DNA of 64,000 nt. Origin: Paraburkholderia sp. UYCP14C. Lineage in GTDB: Bacteria; Pseudomonadota; Gammaproteobacteria; Burkholderiales; Burkholderiaceae. The stretch is from positions 62,001 through 126,000 of the forward strand of contig NZ_SELS01000021.1 of assembly GCF_004197395.1 (NCBI RefSeq), given 5' to 3'. Below are positions 17,558 through 25,961 of the stretch, in pieces; positions within the stretch are counted from its first letter, which is position 1; every line of letters starts with the position of its first letter. Position numbers and translations under genes: made by a program. Below the pieces are notes generated by a model that had not been told where the DNA came from, made no database searches, and was given only the letters and a program-made list of their open reading frames with translations.

Positions 17558-18385
17558 TTAGCGCTTGTAGGTCTGCAAGCCCGGCTTGATGCTCTTGTCG
17601 TCGAGGAACTGCTTGAGGCCCTGTTCGCGGCCGCCCTCCGGATCGCGGTAGTTCGCCTGATCCAGCTTCGCGTACAGATAGTCTTCGTTCTGCTCCCACG
17701 TGAGTTCGCGCGAACGCTTGAAGCCATGCTTCGCATTGCGCAGCACGACCGGATTCTTGTTCAGCAGTTTTGCCGCGAGCGCGATCGTTTCGTCGCGCAG
17801 TTGCGCGAGCGGCACGCTCTTGTTCACGAGACCCATCTTCGCGGCTTGCGGCCCCGTGAAGGTGTCCCCCGTCATGATGTAGTACAGCGCTTCGCGATGC
17901 CCGACCGTATCGGCCATCGCCTTGCTGACGAGGTTGCCCGGCGGGATACCCCAGTTGATTTCGGACAGGCCGAACACGGCTTCGTCCGCGGCGATCGCGA
18001 GATCGCAGGCGACGAGCGGCGAGAAGCCGCCGCCGAAGCACCAGCCGTTGACCATTGCGATGGTCGGCTTCGAGTACATGCGCAGCAATTGCCATTGCCA
18101 GCGGCTCGCATCGCGGCGAATCCGCTCCTGCAGCACGTCCGGACCCGCGTCCACTTCGCGGAAATATTCCTTCAGGTCCATGCCCGCCGTCCACGCGCTG
18201 CCTTCGCCAGTCAGCACGAGTACCTGGGCTTCGGCGTCCAGTTCGAGCGTCTCGAGAACGTCGATCATTTCCTTGTTCAGCGTCGGGCTCATCGCGTTGC
18301 GCTTGTCCGGACGATTGAACGTGACCCACGCGATTCCGCCTTCCACCGCGACCTTGACCGTTTTCCAGCGTCCTTCGTAACTCAT
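17558..18385 (-). CDS. ech: p-hydroxycinnamoyl-CoA hydratase/lyase (feruloyl-CoA hydratase-lyase)
   Basis: A crotonase-fold enzyme of 275 residues. It hydrates feruloyl-CoA and cleaves it to vanillin and acetyl-CoA. The oxyanion-hole segment WTAGMDLKEYF and the active-site stretch GWCFGGGFSPLVACDL, followed by FGLSEINWGIPPG with the catalytic Glu, are the hallmarks of this subgroup. ATG 18385 has GGAGAAG just before it; the 14 codons upstream in the frame are not family-like. It is the first gene of the operon, and its promoter overlaps an inverted repeat that I read as a MarR operator (18433-18449). Confidence 0.95.
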   Translation of the reverse strand: MSYEGRWKTVKVAVEGGIAWVTFNRPDKRNAMSPTLNKEMIDVLETLELDAEAQVLVLTGEGSAWTAGMDLKEYFREVDAGPDVLQERIRRDASRWQWQLLRMYSKPTIAMVNGWCFGGGFSPLVACDLAIAADEAVFGLSEINWGIPPGNLVSKAMADTVGHREALYYIMTGDTFTGPQAAKMGLVNKSVPLAQLRDETIALAAKLLNKNPVVLRNAKHGFKRSRELTWEQNEDYLYAKLDQANYRDPEGGREQGLKQFLDDKSIKPGLQTYKR

Positions 18386-18432
18386 CTGCTTCTCCGTATC
18401 GATGCCGCCCTCGCGGCTTGAGCTCAATTTAA

Positions 18433-18449
18433 TATCAGGCGTCCTGATA
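18433..18449. promoter_or_regulatory. MarR-type operator between ech and the broken marR
   Basis: TATCAGG-CGT-CCTGATA is a perfect 7-bp inverted repeat in the divergent intergenic region. On the minus strand it overlaps a likely -10 of the ech promoter (a TTGTAC -35 lies about 17 bases ahead), so binding would block transcription. The reverse complement of this repeat, with one mismatch, recurs at 21377-21393 in front of the second marR gene. Confidence 0.65.
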
Positions 18450-18493
18450 CGTAAAGTACAATATAGACGTCTTGGTACAAACCCCTAACCCCT

Positions 18494-19003
18494 ATGCCGA
18501 CGATCATGAGAAAGCCGTCAGCGTCTGACACGACACCGGGCGCCACGGCGCGGCGCAACGTGCGCGATAGAGGGCAAGCTGCCGCCCCGGTGCGTCTCAG
18601 TTATCTCGCCGGGCAGCTCGACAAGATCCTCACGCGACAGCTCTCCGAAGCGCTTGCGCCGCATGGTCTGACGCTGCCGCAATACACCGCGCTGTCGGTG
18701 CTGCGGGCGCGCGCACGCTCGTCGAACGCGCAGCTCGCGCAGCGCTCGTTGATCACGCCGCAAGCGGCCAGCGCGGTCGTCAAATCGATGGAAGCAAATG
18801 GATGAGTGACGCGCGTGGCCGGTCCGCTGAATCGTCGCGTCGGGCTGCTGTCGCTGACGAAGGCCGGCGAAACGTTGCTGGTTCAGTGCGATGAAGCCGC
18901 TGACAGCGTCGAGCAATCGATGCTCGGCGAAATCGATGCACACGCTTCACAGATGCTGCAACACCTGCTGCTGACCTGCGTGCGCAATCTGCGCGCAGCC
19001 TGA
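18494..19003 (+). pseudogene. MarR-family regulator interrupted by an in-frame TGA
   Basis: The reading frame codes for a MarR-type repressor of about 169 residues but has TGA at 18803-18805, codon 104. The intact paralogue at 21445 has Trp at that place (MEANGW against MEANG-stop), so a TGG to TGA change is the simplest explanation. The frame continues correctly after the stop to RNLRAA at 19003, and a GTG follows the stop directly, so re-initiation could make a short C-terminal piece. The first part keeps most of the helix-turn-helix but loses the wing and the C-terminal dimer helices. It faces the ferulate operon and was probably its own regulator. A sequencing error cannot be excluded. 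Confidence 0.85.
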
Positions 19004-19036
19004 CGCATCAGCTTCAATTACACATAGGAGACTTCA

Positions 19037-19921
19037 TTGAACATCGATCAACTCAAAGCCATCGACACCCACGTGCACGCCGAAGTGTCATGCTGCCAAC
19101 CTCCGGACCTGTTCGCAAAAGAATTCGACGAAGCCGCCGACAAATACTTCGGCACCGTACTCAAACAAGGGCGCCGCCCCACCATTCCCGAAACGATCGA
19201 ACACTATCGGGAACGCAATATCGGCTTCGTGATGTTTACCGTCGACTGCGAAGCGAATATCGGGCGCCGGCGCATTTCGAACGAAGAGGTCGCGGAGTTC
19301 GCGCAGAACAACGCCGACATCATGATCGCGTTCGCCAGCATCGATCCGCACAAAGGCAAGTTCGGCGCACGCGAAGCACGGCGGCTGATCGACGAGCACG
19401 GCGTGCGCGGTTTCAAGTTTCACCCCACGATGCAGGGCTTTTTCGCCAACGATCGCATGGCATACCCGCTCTACGAAGTGATCGCCGAGTACGGGCTGCC
19501 GGCGGTTTTTCACAGTGGACACTCGGGCATGGGCTCGGGCATGCGCGGCGGCGGCGGCTTGCGCCTCAAGTATTCGGAGCCGATCTACCTCGACGATGTC
19601 GCCGCCGACTTTCCCGACATGAAGATCGTGATCGCGCATCCGTCGTGGCCGTGGCAGGAGCAGGCGTTGTCGATCGCACTGCATAAGCCGAACGTGTATA
19701 TCGATCTGTCGGGCTGGTCGCCGAAGTACTTTTCGCCGGAGCTGGTCAAGTATGCGAACACGCTGTTGCGCAACAAGGTGCTGTTCGCGTCCGACTTCCC
19801 GCTGATCCGCCCGGACCGATGGCTCGAAGACTTCGACACGCTCGACATCAAGCCCGAAGTGAAGCCGCTCGTTCTGAAAGAGAACGCCGTCAGGCTGCTT
19901 GGCCTGCGGGCCGAGGCATGA
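19037..19921 (+). CDS. amidohydrolase-family metal hydrolase or decarboxylase of the hydroxycinnamate cluster
   Basis: A 294-residue TIM-barrel amidohydrolase-2 family protein. The metal ligands can be seen as DTHVH near the N-terminus, GFKFHP in the middle, and the HPSWPWQEQ and FASDFPLIRP motifs near the end. It starts with TTG at 19037, with AGGAG seven bases before it. A related amidohydrolase (CouO of Rhodococcus p-coumarate catabolism) hydrolyses 4-hydroxyphenyl-beta-ketoacyl-CoA; the position here fits that role or a related ring-acid decarboxylase. It lies directly after the broken marR, so it may be read from that promoter. The exact reaction is not certain. Confidence 0.85.
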   Translation: MNIDQLKAIDTHVHAEVSCCQPPDLFAKEFDEAADKYFGTVLKQGRRPTIPETIEHYRERNIGFVMFTVDCEANIGRRRISNEEVAEFAQNNADIMIAFASIDPHKGKFGAREARRLIDEHGVRGFKFHPTMQGFFANDRMAYPLYEVIAEYGLPAVFHSGHSGMGSGMRGGGGLRLKYSEPIYLDDVAADFPDMKIVIAHPSWPWQEQALSIALHKPNVYIDLSGWSPKYFSPELVKYANTLLRNKVLFASDFPLIRPDRWLEDFDTLDIKPEVKPLVLKENAVRLLGLRAEA

Positions 19922-19941
19922 CGAATCACGAATGACGCATG

Positions 19942-19971
19942 AAAAACGGCCCGGCGCGAGAACGCCGGGCC
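19942..19971 (-). terminator. rho-independent terminator of the MFS gene
   Basis: GGCCCGGCG (19948-19956) pairs with CGCCGGGCC (19963-19971). On the minus strand the stem is followed by a T-rich run (the AAAAA at 19942-19946 on the plus strand). It lies 22 bases after the MFS stop codon. Confidence 0.85.
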
Positions 19972-19992
19972 AGCTGGGTCATCAACGAAGAG

Positions 19993-21222
19993 TTAGCGTT
20001 TCGCGGCGTTCGAGCGGATGACCAGCAATGCCGTAATCGCGGCGATGATCGTCACCGGCACGCTCGCGCCGATCACGAGGGCCGAGCTTTTTCCCATCGA
20101 AAGCAATTGCCCGGCGGCAACGGGGCCGACGATCGAGCCGACGCGTCCCACCGCCACCGCGGCGCCGACACCGGTACCACGCACGCTGGTCGGATAGCTG
20201 GCGGCGGACAGCGAGTACAGCATCGACTGCGCGCCGACGACACCCATCCCGGCAAACAGCACCGCAACGGAGAGCGTCTCGATGCTGGCAACCTGCGAAA
20301 GCGCAACCAATGCACCGACGATGCACGCGTAGATCGCCGCGACGGAAAGGCCCTGCCTGAAGCGGTCCATCAGCAGACCGATGCCCAGCACGCCGATCAC
20401 ACTGCCGACGTTGAAGAAGATCTGCGCGATGCCAGCCTGCGAACGGCTCATGCCACGCCCCACGGTCAACGAAGGCAACCAGTTCAGCAGGAAGTACAGA
20501 ACGATCAGCGTACAGAAGAAGCTGATCCAGATACCGATCGTCGCCGCTGCGCGCCCGTCGCCGAACAGGACTTCGCGTGTCGACAGAAGCGGCTTGTCCG
20601 CCGCAGTGAATTCCTGCGATTCGGTGGCGAATTCGCGCGACTCAGGCAGCAACACCATCAGCAGCGGAATGATGATCAGCGGCCCTGCTCCGCCCACGTA
20701 GAAGATATGACGCCACGCGGTAGCACCCGCACTCAGCACGGCGATCAACGCAGCAAGCGCGCCGCCGAGCGGCATACCGCAATACATGACGCTGACCGCC
20801 GTGTTGCGGTGACGCGGATCGACCGCCTCGGAAGACAACGCGATCAGGTTCGGCATCGCGCCGCCAAGCCCGATGCCCGTCAGCACGCGAGCAATCAGCA
20901 GAGTTTCGAAACTCCACACTTGCGCGGTTGCAATCGAGAAGATGCCGAAAACCGCCATCGAGATCATCAGAACGCGCTTGCGCCCGATCCTGTCGGCGAG
21001 TCTGCCGCCGATCATCGCGCCCGGTAAAAGACCGAACATGCCGGCGCTGAAAGCGATCCCCAACTGGCTGACCGACAAGCCGAATTCGTGCGCCATTCGA
21101 GGCGCCGCAACACCGGTGGACTGCAGATCGATACCCTCCAGTACCGCGACGAGAAAGCACAGCGCCAACGTTAATGCAGTACTGGAACTCGCGGCACTCG
21201 ACCGGTTAGCAATACTCGACAT
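19993..21222 (-). CDS. MFS aromatic acid:H+ symporter (AAHS type), probable hydroxycinnamate uptake
   Basis: A 12-segment major-facilitator protein of 409 residues. The motif GGRLADRIGRKRVL between segments 2 and 3 is the family A-motif, and LEGIDLQSTGVAAPRM in segment 1 is typical of aromatic-acid symporters such as PcaK, MhpT and HcaK. Its ATG has AAGGAG seven bases before it. It sits between the amidohydrolase and the intact marR, and a MarR operator lies in its upstream region, so uptake of hydroxycinnamates is the natural guess. Confidence 0.88.
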   Translation of the reverse strand: MSSIANRSSAASSSTALTLALCFLVAVLEGIDLQSTGVAAPRMAHEFGLSVSQLGIAFSAGMFGLLPGAMIGGRLADRIGRKRVLMISMAVFGIFSIATAQVWSFETLLIARVLTGIGLGGAMPNLIALSSEAVDPRHRNTAVSVMYCGMPLGGALAALIAVLSAGATAWRHIFYVGGAGPLIIIPLLMVLLPESREFATESQEFTAADKPLLSTREVLFGDGRAAATIGIWISFFCTLIVLYFLLNWLPSLTVGRGMSRSQAGIAQIFFNVGSVIGVLGIGLLMDRFRQGLSVAAIYACIVGALVALSQVASIETLSVAVLFAGMGVVGAQSMLYSLSAASYPTSVRGTGVGAAVAVGRVGSIVGPVAAGQLLSMGKSSALVIGASVPVTIIAAITALLVIRSNAAKR

Positions 21223-21376
21223 GACGTCTCCTTCACCTTTGATTGAATTGCCGGTGGCGCGCTACGCTTCGTTCTTCGACGAAGCGGCCATGGGAAGGAA
21301 AGGAATTCTGGCAATGGTCTTACGCCACTTATCAGCATCCTTCCCACGCCGCCCCCGGAATTGATGAGGAGTCTAG

Positions 21377-21393
21377 TCTCAGGACGCCTGATA
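21377..21393. promoter_or_regulatory. MarR-type operator upstream of the intact marR and the MFS gene
   Basis: TCTCAGG-ACG-CCTGATA is the reverse complement of the operator at 18433 with one mismatch. The bases that follow on the plus strand also align with the first site (AAAGTA-AATAT, then TGGTA-AAAC-CCTAA), so the whole promoter was duplicated with the gene. A further half-site CCTGATA overlaps the start region of marR. Confidence 0.65.
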
Positions 21394-21444
21394 TTGAAAG
21401 TAGAATATGATATGCCTGGTAGAAACACCTAAGGCAACCTGATA

Positions 21445-21930
21445 ATGATCAAGACAATGGAGAAAGGGCGAACGCCCGTTGCCAAACAGGCCGGTTCAAC
21501 GAGAACCGGAGCGCCACCCGCCCGCGTTTCCTATGTGGTCGGCCAGTTGGACCGCTTGCTGAAACGCAGTTTTATCGATGTGCTGGGTGAATTCGGACTG
21601 ACCTTGCCGCAATTCACCGCGCTCTCCGTGATCAGCGCCAGCGGCGCGATGACCAACGCGAAACTCGCCGAACGCTCGTTCATCACGCCACAGTCGGCCA
21701 ACGAGGTCGTCAAGACGATGGAGGCCAACGGCTGGGTCGGACGCGCTGGGCATCCCACTCACGGTCGACTGATTCATCTGTCTCTGACCGACGAGGGGCG
21801 TCGGGTGCTGCAGGAATGCGATTCGGCGATCGACACGCTCGAAGCGTCCATGCTGGAGGGCGTGACGGAGATCCCGGTCGATACGCTGCGCAAGGTGCTG
21901 CAGCGATGTGTGTCGAATCTGCGCGGTTGA
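21445..21930 (+). CDS. MarR-family transcriptional regulator (hydroxycinnamate type)
   Basis: A 161-residue winged-helix regulator. The helix-turn-helix runs through LTLPQFTALSVIS, NAKLAERSFITPQSANEVVKTM and the wing (GRAGHPTHGRLIHLSLTDEG). It is the intact paralogue of the broken gene at 18494. By analogy with HcaR, FerC and CouR, it probably represses the ferulate genes and releases DNA on binding a hydroxycinnamoyl-CoA. Its upstream region carries the same inverted repeat found at the ech promoter, so it may now serve both sites. A strong terminator follows. Confidence 0.92.
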   Translation: MIKTMEKGRTPVAKQAGSTRTGAPPARVSYVVGQLDRLLKRSFIDVLGEFGLTLPQFTALSVISASGAMTNAKLAERSFITPQSANEVVKTMEANGWVGRAGHPTHGRLIHLSLTDEGRRVLQECDSAIDTLEASMLEGVTEIPVDTLRKVLQRCVSNLRG

Positions 21931-21947
21931 GTCGATCTCCCCAATAA

Positions 21948-21982
21948 AAAAGAGTCGCGCCCGAATAGAGCGCGACTCTTTT
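21948..21982 (+). terminator. rho-independent terminator after marR
   Basis: A 13-bp stem, AAAAGAGTCGCGC (21948-21960) with GCGCGACTCTTTT (21970-21982), with a nine-base loop. T and A runs at both ends could let it work on either strand. It lies 18 bases after the marR stop. Confidence 0.92.
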
Positions 21983-22214
21983 GCTTTCACCTGCCTACGC
22001 GCCGCCGCAACGGCGGCATTCGCCGAAAGCGAACCCGTTCGAAGGCATCGCCACATTCGCGCTCCGACTCGGTGAAATCCCTGGTCGGCATTTAGCCGCG
22101 TATTACCTCCCCCAGTGCGTCGCTCGCTATATTGCTTCAGAACGGCCGCCACCTTGCGCGCGCCGCAATTCCACGTCCACCCGCCATCCCCACCCGAATC
22201 GAGAGGATACAAAC

Positions 22215-22793
22215 ATGTCGAAACGCATTCTTATCATCGCCGGCGATTTCGTTGAAGACTACGAGCTGATGGTGCCGTTCCAGGCGCTTGCCGCGGTCGG
22301 GCATAAGGTGGACGTCGTCGCGCCCGACAAGCGCGCGGGCGACGCGATTCGCACCGCGATCCACGACTTCGAGGGAGATCAGACCTACACGGAAAAGCGC
22401 GGCCACAACTTCACGCTGAATGCGGATTTCGCATCGGTGAATCCCGCTCAATACGACGCGCTGCTCGTTCCCGGCGGCCGCGCTCCTGAATACTTGCGGC
22501 TCAACGACAAGGTAGTCGGCTGGGTGCGCCAGTTCGCCGAAGCGAAGAAGCCGATTGCCGCCGTCTGCCACGGCGCGCAATTGCTGGTCGCGGCGGGCGT
22601 GATCGAAGGCCGGCGCATCTCGGCTTATCCGGCCTGCGCGCCCGAAGTCAAACTCGCGGGCGCGGAGTACGTGGCGCTCGACTGGCCCGACGCCATCACC
22701 GACGAGAATTTCGTCACCGCGCCCGCGTGGACCTCGCACGCGAACTGGCTCGCGCAGTTCCTCACACTGCTCGGCACGCGCATCACGCATTGA
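22215..22793 (+). CDS. DJ-1/PfpI-family protein
   Basis: A 192-residue protein of the DJ-1/PfpI superfamily. The nucleophile elbow [10 protein letters not shown] has Cys118 followed by His119, and the opening beta-strand [18 protein letters not shown] with its Glu near 14-17 is conserved. Members act as glyoxalases/deglycases, proteases or stress chaperones. The ATG is preceded by AGAGGA. The glyoxalase-fold gene starts 12 bases after its stop, so both probably deal with reactive aldehydes such as methylglyoxal; that link is inference. Confidence 0.9.
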   Translation: MSKRILIIAGDFVEDYELMVPFQALAAVGHKVDVVAPDKRAGDAIRTAIHDFEGDQTYTEKRGHNFTLNADFASVNPAQYDALLVPGGRAPEYLRLNDKVVGWVRQFAEAKKPIAAVCHGAQLLVAAGVIEGRRISAYPACAPEVKLAGAEYVALDWPDAITDENFVTAPAWTSHANWLAQFLTLLGTRITH

Positions 22794-22804
22794 AGGAGTA
22801 CGAC

Positions 22805-23203
22805 GTGGCCAAGCTCATTCACACGATGATTCGCGTGCGCGATCTCGATCGCTCGCTCGCCTTCTATGAGACCGTGCTCGGCATGACGCCGAGCCATCGG
22901 CTCGATTTCGACGACTTCTCGCTCGTCTATCTGCGCAATGCCGAAGCCGATGCCGAAATCGAACTGACATGGAACAAGGGCCACGAGACGCCATACACGC
23001 ATGGCGACGGCTATGGCCACGTCGCGGTTGCGGTCGATGATGCGCGCGCCGAGCGCGAACGCCTGCTCGGTCTCGGCTTCGCGCCGAAGGATCTGCGCGA
23101 GTTCAAGAACGACACGGGCGAACTGCTCGCGCGGTACTTCTTTATCGAGGACCCGGACAGCTACAAGATCGAGGTGCTGGAGAAGCACGGACACTATCGT
23201 TAG
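22805..23203 (+). CDS. glyoxalase I-like VOC protein (lactoylglutathione lyase type)
   Basis: A 132-residue vicinal-oxygen-chelate protein close to GloA. The N-terminal metal ligand is His6 in LIHTMIRVRD, and FYETVLGM, YGHVAVAVDD and YFIEDPDSYKIEVLE are the other conserved blocks, with the last giving the Glu ligand. GTG at 22805 is the start: GGAG lies eight bases before it and the protein then begins exactly as GloA does. It is probably co-transcribed with the DJ-1-type gene. It most likely isomerises the glutathione-methylglyoxal adduct. Confidence 0.9.
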   Translation: MAKLIHTMIRVRDLDRSLAFYETVLGMTPSHRLDFDDFSLVYLRNAEADAEIELTWNKGHETPYTHGDGYGHVAVAVDDARAERERLLGLGFAPKDLREFKNDTGELLARYFFIEDPDSYKIEVLEKHGHYR

Positions 23204-23266
23204 TCCGGCACTCGCCCGCGCGCAAGGACGCCCACAGTCCGCGCGCCAACATGGTAGGAGACGACG

Positions 23267-23878
23267 ATGACTGGCAAGACCATTGATATTGCCCTCGACA
23301 GGCGAGCGGCAAGTGAGCCGCGCGCGCGCATCGCGCTAACGCGCCGGGAATGGCTGAAGGGCACGGGCATTCTGATCGGCACGCTCGCGGTATCTTCCTC
23401 GCTCGCGCTATTCGCGCCTAGCCGCGTCTGGGCGCTCGAACTCCAACATCTCGACACCCATCAGGGCGCCGTGCTGCTCGCCATGACGAAGCAGCTCTAT
23501 CCGCACAAGACACTCGACGACGCAGTCTATGCGCTCGTGGTGAAAGACCTCGACGCCAAGGCGCAGAGCAACGCGGCCGTGGGCAAGCAACTGGCCGACG
23601 GCGTGGCGGCGCTCGACCAGAAAGCGCCCGGCGGCGACTGGACCAGGCAGCCGGCCGACGCGCAGGCGCGCGACGTCGCCGCTATCGCAGACACGCCGTT
23701 CTTCCAGACGGTGCGCGGCACGGCGGTGGTCTCGCTCTACAGCAACACGCTCGCGTACCAGCACTTCGGCTATGGCGCGAGCGAGGGCGACGGCGGTTAT
23801 CTGTTCAAGGGCTTCAACAATCTCGCCTGGCTGCCCAACCCGCCCGAGCAGGACAGCGGCCCGGTTCCGACGGCGTGA
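23267..23878 (+). CDS. small subunit of a membrane FAD dehydrogenase (gluconate 2-dehydrogenase subunit 3 type)
   Basis: A 203-residue protein with a twin-arginine-like signal (TRREWLKGTG followed by a hydrophobic stretch, cleavage near residue 55). Such small subunits carry the folded flavoprotein partner across the membrane, as in sorbitol, gluconate and glucose dehydrogenases. It lies 16 bases before the GMC-type large subunit, with a GTAGGAG ribosome site. No haem-binding motif is present in this protein. Confidence 0.85.
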   Translation: MTGKTIDIALDRRAASEPRARIALTRREWLKGTGILIGTLAVSSSLALFAPSRVWALELQHLDTHQGAVLLAMTKQLYPHKTLDDAVYALVVKDLDAKAQSNAAVGKQLADGVAALDQKAPGGDWTRQPADAQARDVAAIADTPFFQTVRGTAVVSLYSNTLAYQHFGYGASEGDGGYLFKGFNNLAWLPNPPEQDSGPVPTA

Positions 23879-23894
23879 CATTGGGAGACCCAAC

Positions 23895-25481
23895 ATGGCA
23901 ACCTCACAAGGCAGCAAGAGCTTTTCGCTCAACGACAGCAACGTCGTCGTGATCATCGGATCGGGAGCGGGCGGCGGCACGCTCGCGAACGAACTCGCGC
24001 AGAAGGGCATCGACGTGGTCGTGCTCGAGGCGGGCGGGCTCCACACGCAGTCCGATTTCAAAACGGAAGAGTGGGACGCTTTCAAACTGCTCTCCTGGCT
24101 CGACCCGCGCACGACCTCAGGGACCTGGCGCGTCGCGCACGATTTCCCCAATCTGCCCGCGTGGATCTGCAAGACGGTCGGTGGCACGACCACGCACTGG
24201 GCGGGCGCGAGCCTGCGCTTCAAGCCGTACGAATTCAAGGCGCGCACGACCTATGGCGCGATCGACGGTGCGACGCTGCTCGACTGGCCCGTGACGCGCG
24301 AGGATCTCGATCCTTATTACGACCGCGCCGAAAAGAAGATGGGCGTGACGCGCACGAACGGCTGGCCGGGCCTGCCGGGCAACAACAACTTCAAGGTGAT
24401 GTTCGCGGGCGCGACCAAGGTGGGCTATCGCGAATGCAACACGGGGCACATGGCGATCAACAGCGTGATTCGCGACGATCGCAGCCACTGTTATCAACGC
24501 GGCTTCTGCTTTCAGGGCTGCCGCTTCGGCGCGAAGTGGTCCACGCTGTACACCGAAATCCCGAAGGCACAGGCGACGGGACATATGGAACTGCGCCCGC
24601 ACTCCCACGTCGCTCGCATCGAGCACGATGTGAAAGGCAAGGTGAACGCCGTGCTTTACTACGACGAAAGCGGCAAGCTGCAACGCCAGAAGGCACGCAT
24701 CGTGGCGGTGGCGGGCAACTCGATCGAAACGCCGCGCTTGTTGCTCGCATCGGCGTCGAGCCGCTTTCCGAACGGGCTCGCCAATTCGTCGGACCAGGTG
24801 GGACGCAATTACATGCGCCACACGACGGGCTCCGTCTATGCCGTGTTCGAGAACAAGGTCGAGATGTTCAAGGGCACGACGATGGCCGGCATCATCGAGG
24901 ACGAAGGGCGCTTCGATCCGAAGCGCGGCTTCGCGGGCGGCTATCACATGGAAACGGTCTCGCTCGGCTTGCCGTTCTACGCGGCGTTCCTGAACCCCGG
25001 CGCGTGGGGTCCCGATTTCACGCAGGCGATGGATGCGTACGCTTACACGGCCGGCATGTGGATCGTCGGCGAGGACATGCCGCGCGCGACCAACCGTGTT
25101 ACTCTGAATCACGACGTCAAGGATCAATACGGCTTGCCGGTCGCCAATGTCCATTTCGACGACCATCCGAACGATCAGGCCATGCGTGAACACGGCTTCA
25201 AACAGGGCACGGCCGTGTACGACGCGGCGGGCGCGAAGACGGTGTATCGCGTGCCGCCTTATCCGTCCACGCACAATCTCGGCACTGCGCGCATGAGTGC
25301 CCGGCCACAGGACGGTGTGTGCAATCGCTTCGGGCAGACACACGACATTGCGAACCTGTTCGTATCGGATGGCAGCCAGTTCACGACGGGCGCGGGCGAG
25401 AATCCCACGCTGACCATCGTGACGCTGGCGATCCGCCAGGCCGACTATATCGCCGGGCAGATGAACAGGCGCGTCATCTAG
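23895..25481 (+). CDS. GMC-family FAD dehydrogenase large subunit
   Basis: A 528-residue flavoprotein. The FAD-binding site GSGAGGGTLANEL is at about 22-34. A Cys-rich block, C199-x5-C205-x3-C209, resembles the iron-sulfur site of FAD-dependent glucose, fructose and gluconate dehydrogenases. The C-terminal active-site segment has STHNLGTARM and GAGENPTLTI with the catalytic His/Asn pair. The ATG is at 23895; upstream codons overlap the small subunit. It oxidises a sugar, polyol or related alcohol in the periplasm, but no multihaem cytochrome subunit follows, so its electron acceptor must be elsewhere. Confidence 0.9.
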   Translation: MATSQGSKSFSLNDSNVVVIIGSGAGGGTLANELAQKGIDVVVLEAGGLHTQSDFKTEEWDAFKLLSWLDPRTTSGTWRVAHDFPNLPAWICKTVGGTTTHWAGASLRFKPYEFKARTTYGAIDGATLLDWPVTREDLDPYYDRAEKKMGVTRTNGWPGLPGNNNFKVMFAGATKVGYRECNTGHMAINSVIRDDRSHCYQRGFCFQGCRFGAKWSTLYTEIPKAQATGHMELRPHSHVARIEHDVKGKVNAVLYYDESGKLQRQKARIVAVAGNSIETPRLLLASASSRFPNGLANSSDQVGRNYMRHTTGSVYAVFENKVEMFKGTTMAGIIEDEGRFDPKRGFAGGYHMETVSLGLPFYAAFLNPGAWGPDFTQAMDAYAYTAGMWIVGEDMPRATNRVTLNHDVKDQYGLPVANVHFDDHPNDQAMREHGFKQGTAVYDAAGAKTVYRVPPYPSTHNLGTARMSARPQDGVCNRFGQTHDIANLFVSDGSQFTTGAGENPTLTIVTLAIRQADYIAGQMNRRVI

Positions 25482-25551
25482 TTGGTTCGCGTAGCGGGGT
25501 GCGGGACGCACCCCGCCCGCTATGTCATTACTTGCGAGGGAGGCTGATCGA

Positions 25552-25890
25552 ATGTGCAACGTCTATGTCAACGCTGATCCAATCCTCTACGAGTCGCGTA
25601 CGCGCGCCCTGCGCATTCATGGCGCCGTGACCACGGTCAGGCTCGAAAATCTCTTCTGGGATGTACTCCAGGAAATCGCCAACCGCGAGAACATGACGAC
25701 GACCCAGTTCGCGGTCAAGCTCCATGACGAACTGTTCGCGTTGCGCGGCGAAGAACCGTTGAATTTCGCGTCGTTTTTGCGCGTGTGCTGTCTGCGTTAT
25801 CTGTCGACCAGCGCCGCACGCGACGAGGCCGCTGGCGACCTGCCGCGCACTGCTCCGTTTCAGCCCAGAGTCGTGAAGGCGACCGTGTGA
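25552..25890 (+). CDS. ribbon-helix-helix domain protein
   Basis: A 112-residue protein whose middle part (RIHGAVTTVRLENLFWDVLQEIAN and MTTTQFAVKLHDEL) looks like the RHH_4 domain, a DNA-binding fold of the Arc/MetJ class. The ATG at 25552 has GAGGGAGG about ten bases before it. It follows the GMC dehydrogenase after a 70-base gap and converges with an MFS gene. In related genomes such genes often follow oxidoreductase operons. It may regulate the dehydrogenase; there is no direct evidence. Confidence 0.8.
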   Translation: MCNVYVNADPILYESRTRALRIHGAVTTVRLENLFWDVLQEIANRENMTTTQFAVKLHDELFALRGEEPLNFASFLRVCCLRYLSTSAARDEAAGDLPRTAPFQPRVVKATV

Positions 25891-25961
25891 GGGATTCTGT
25901 CGCCATGACTGGTTAATGTGGTGCGGTGCGATTCAGTCACGCACCGTACTGTCTCGACGTG

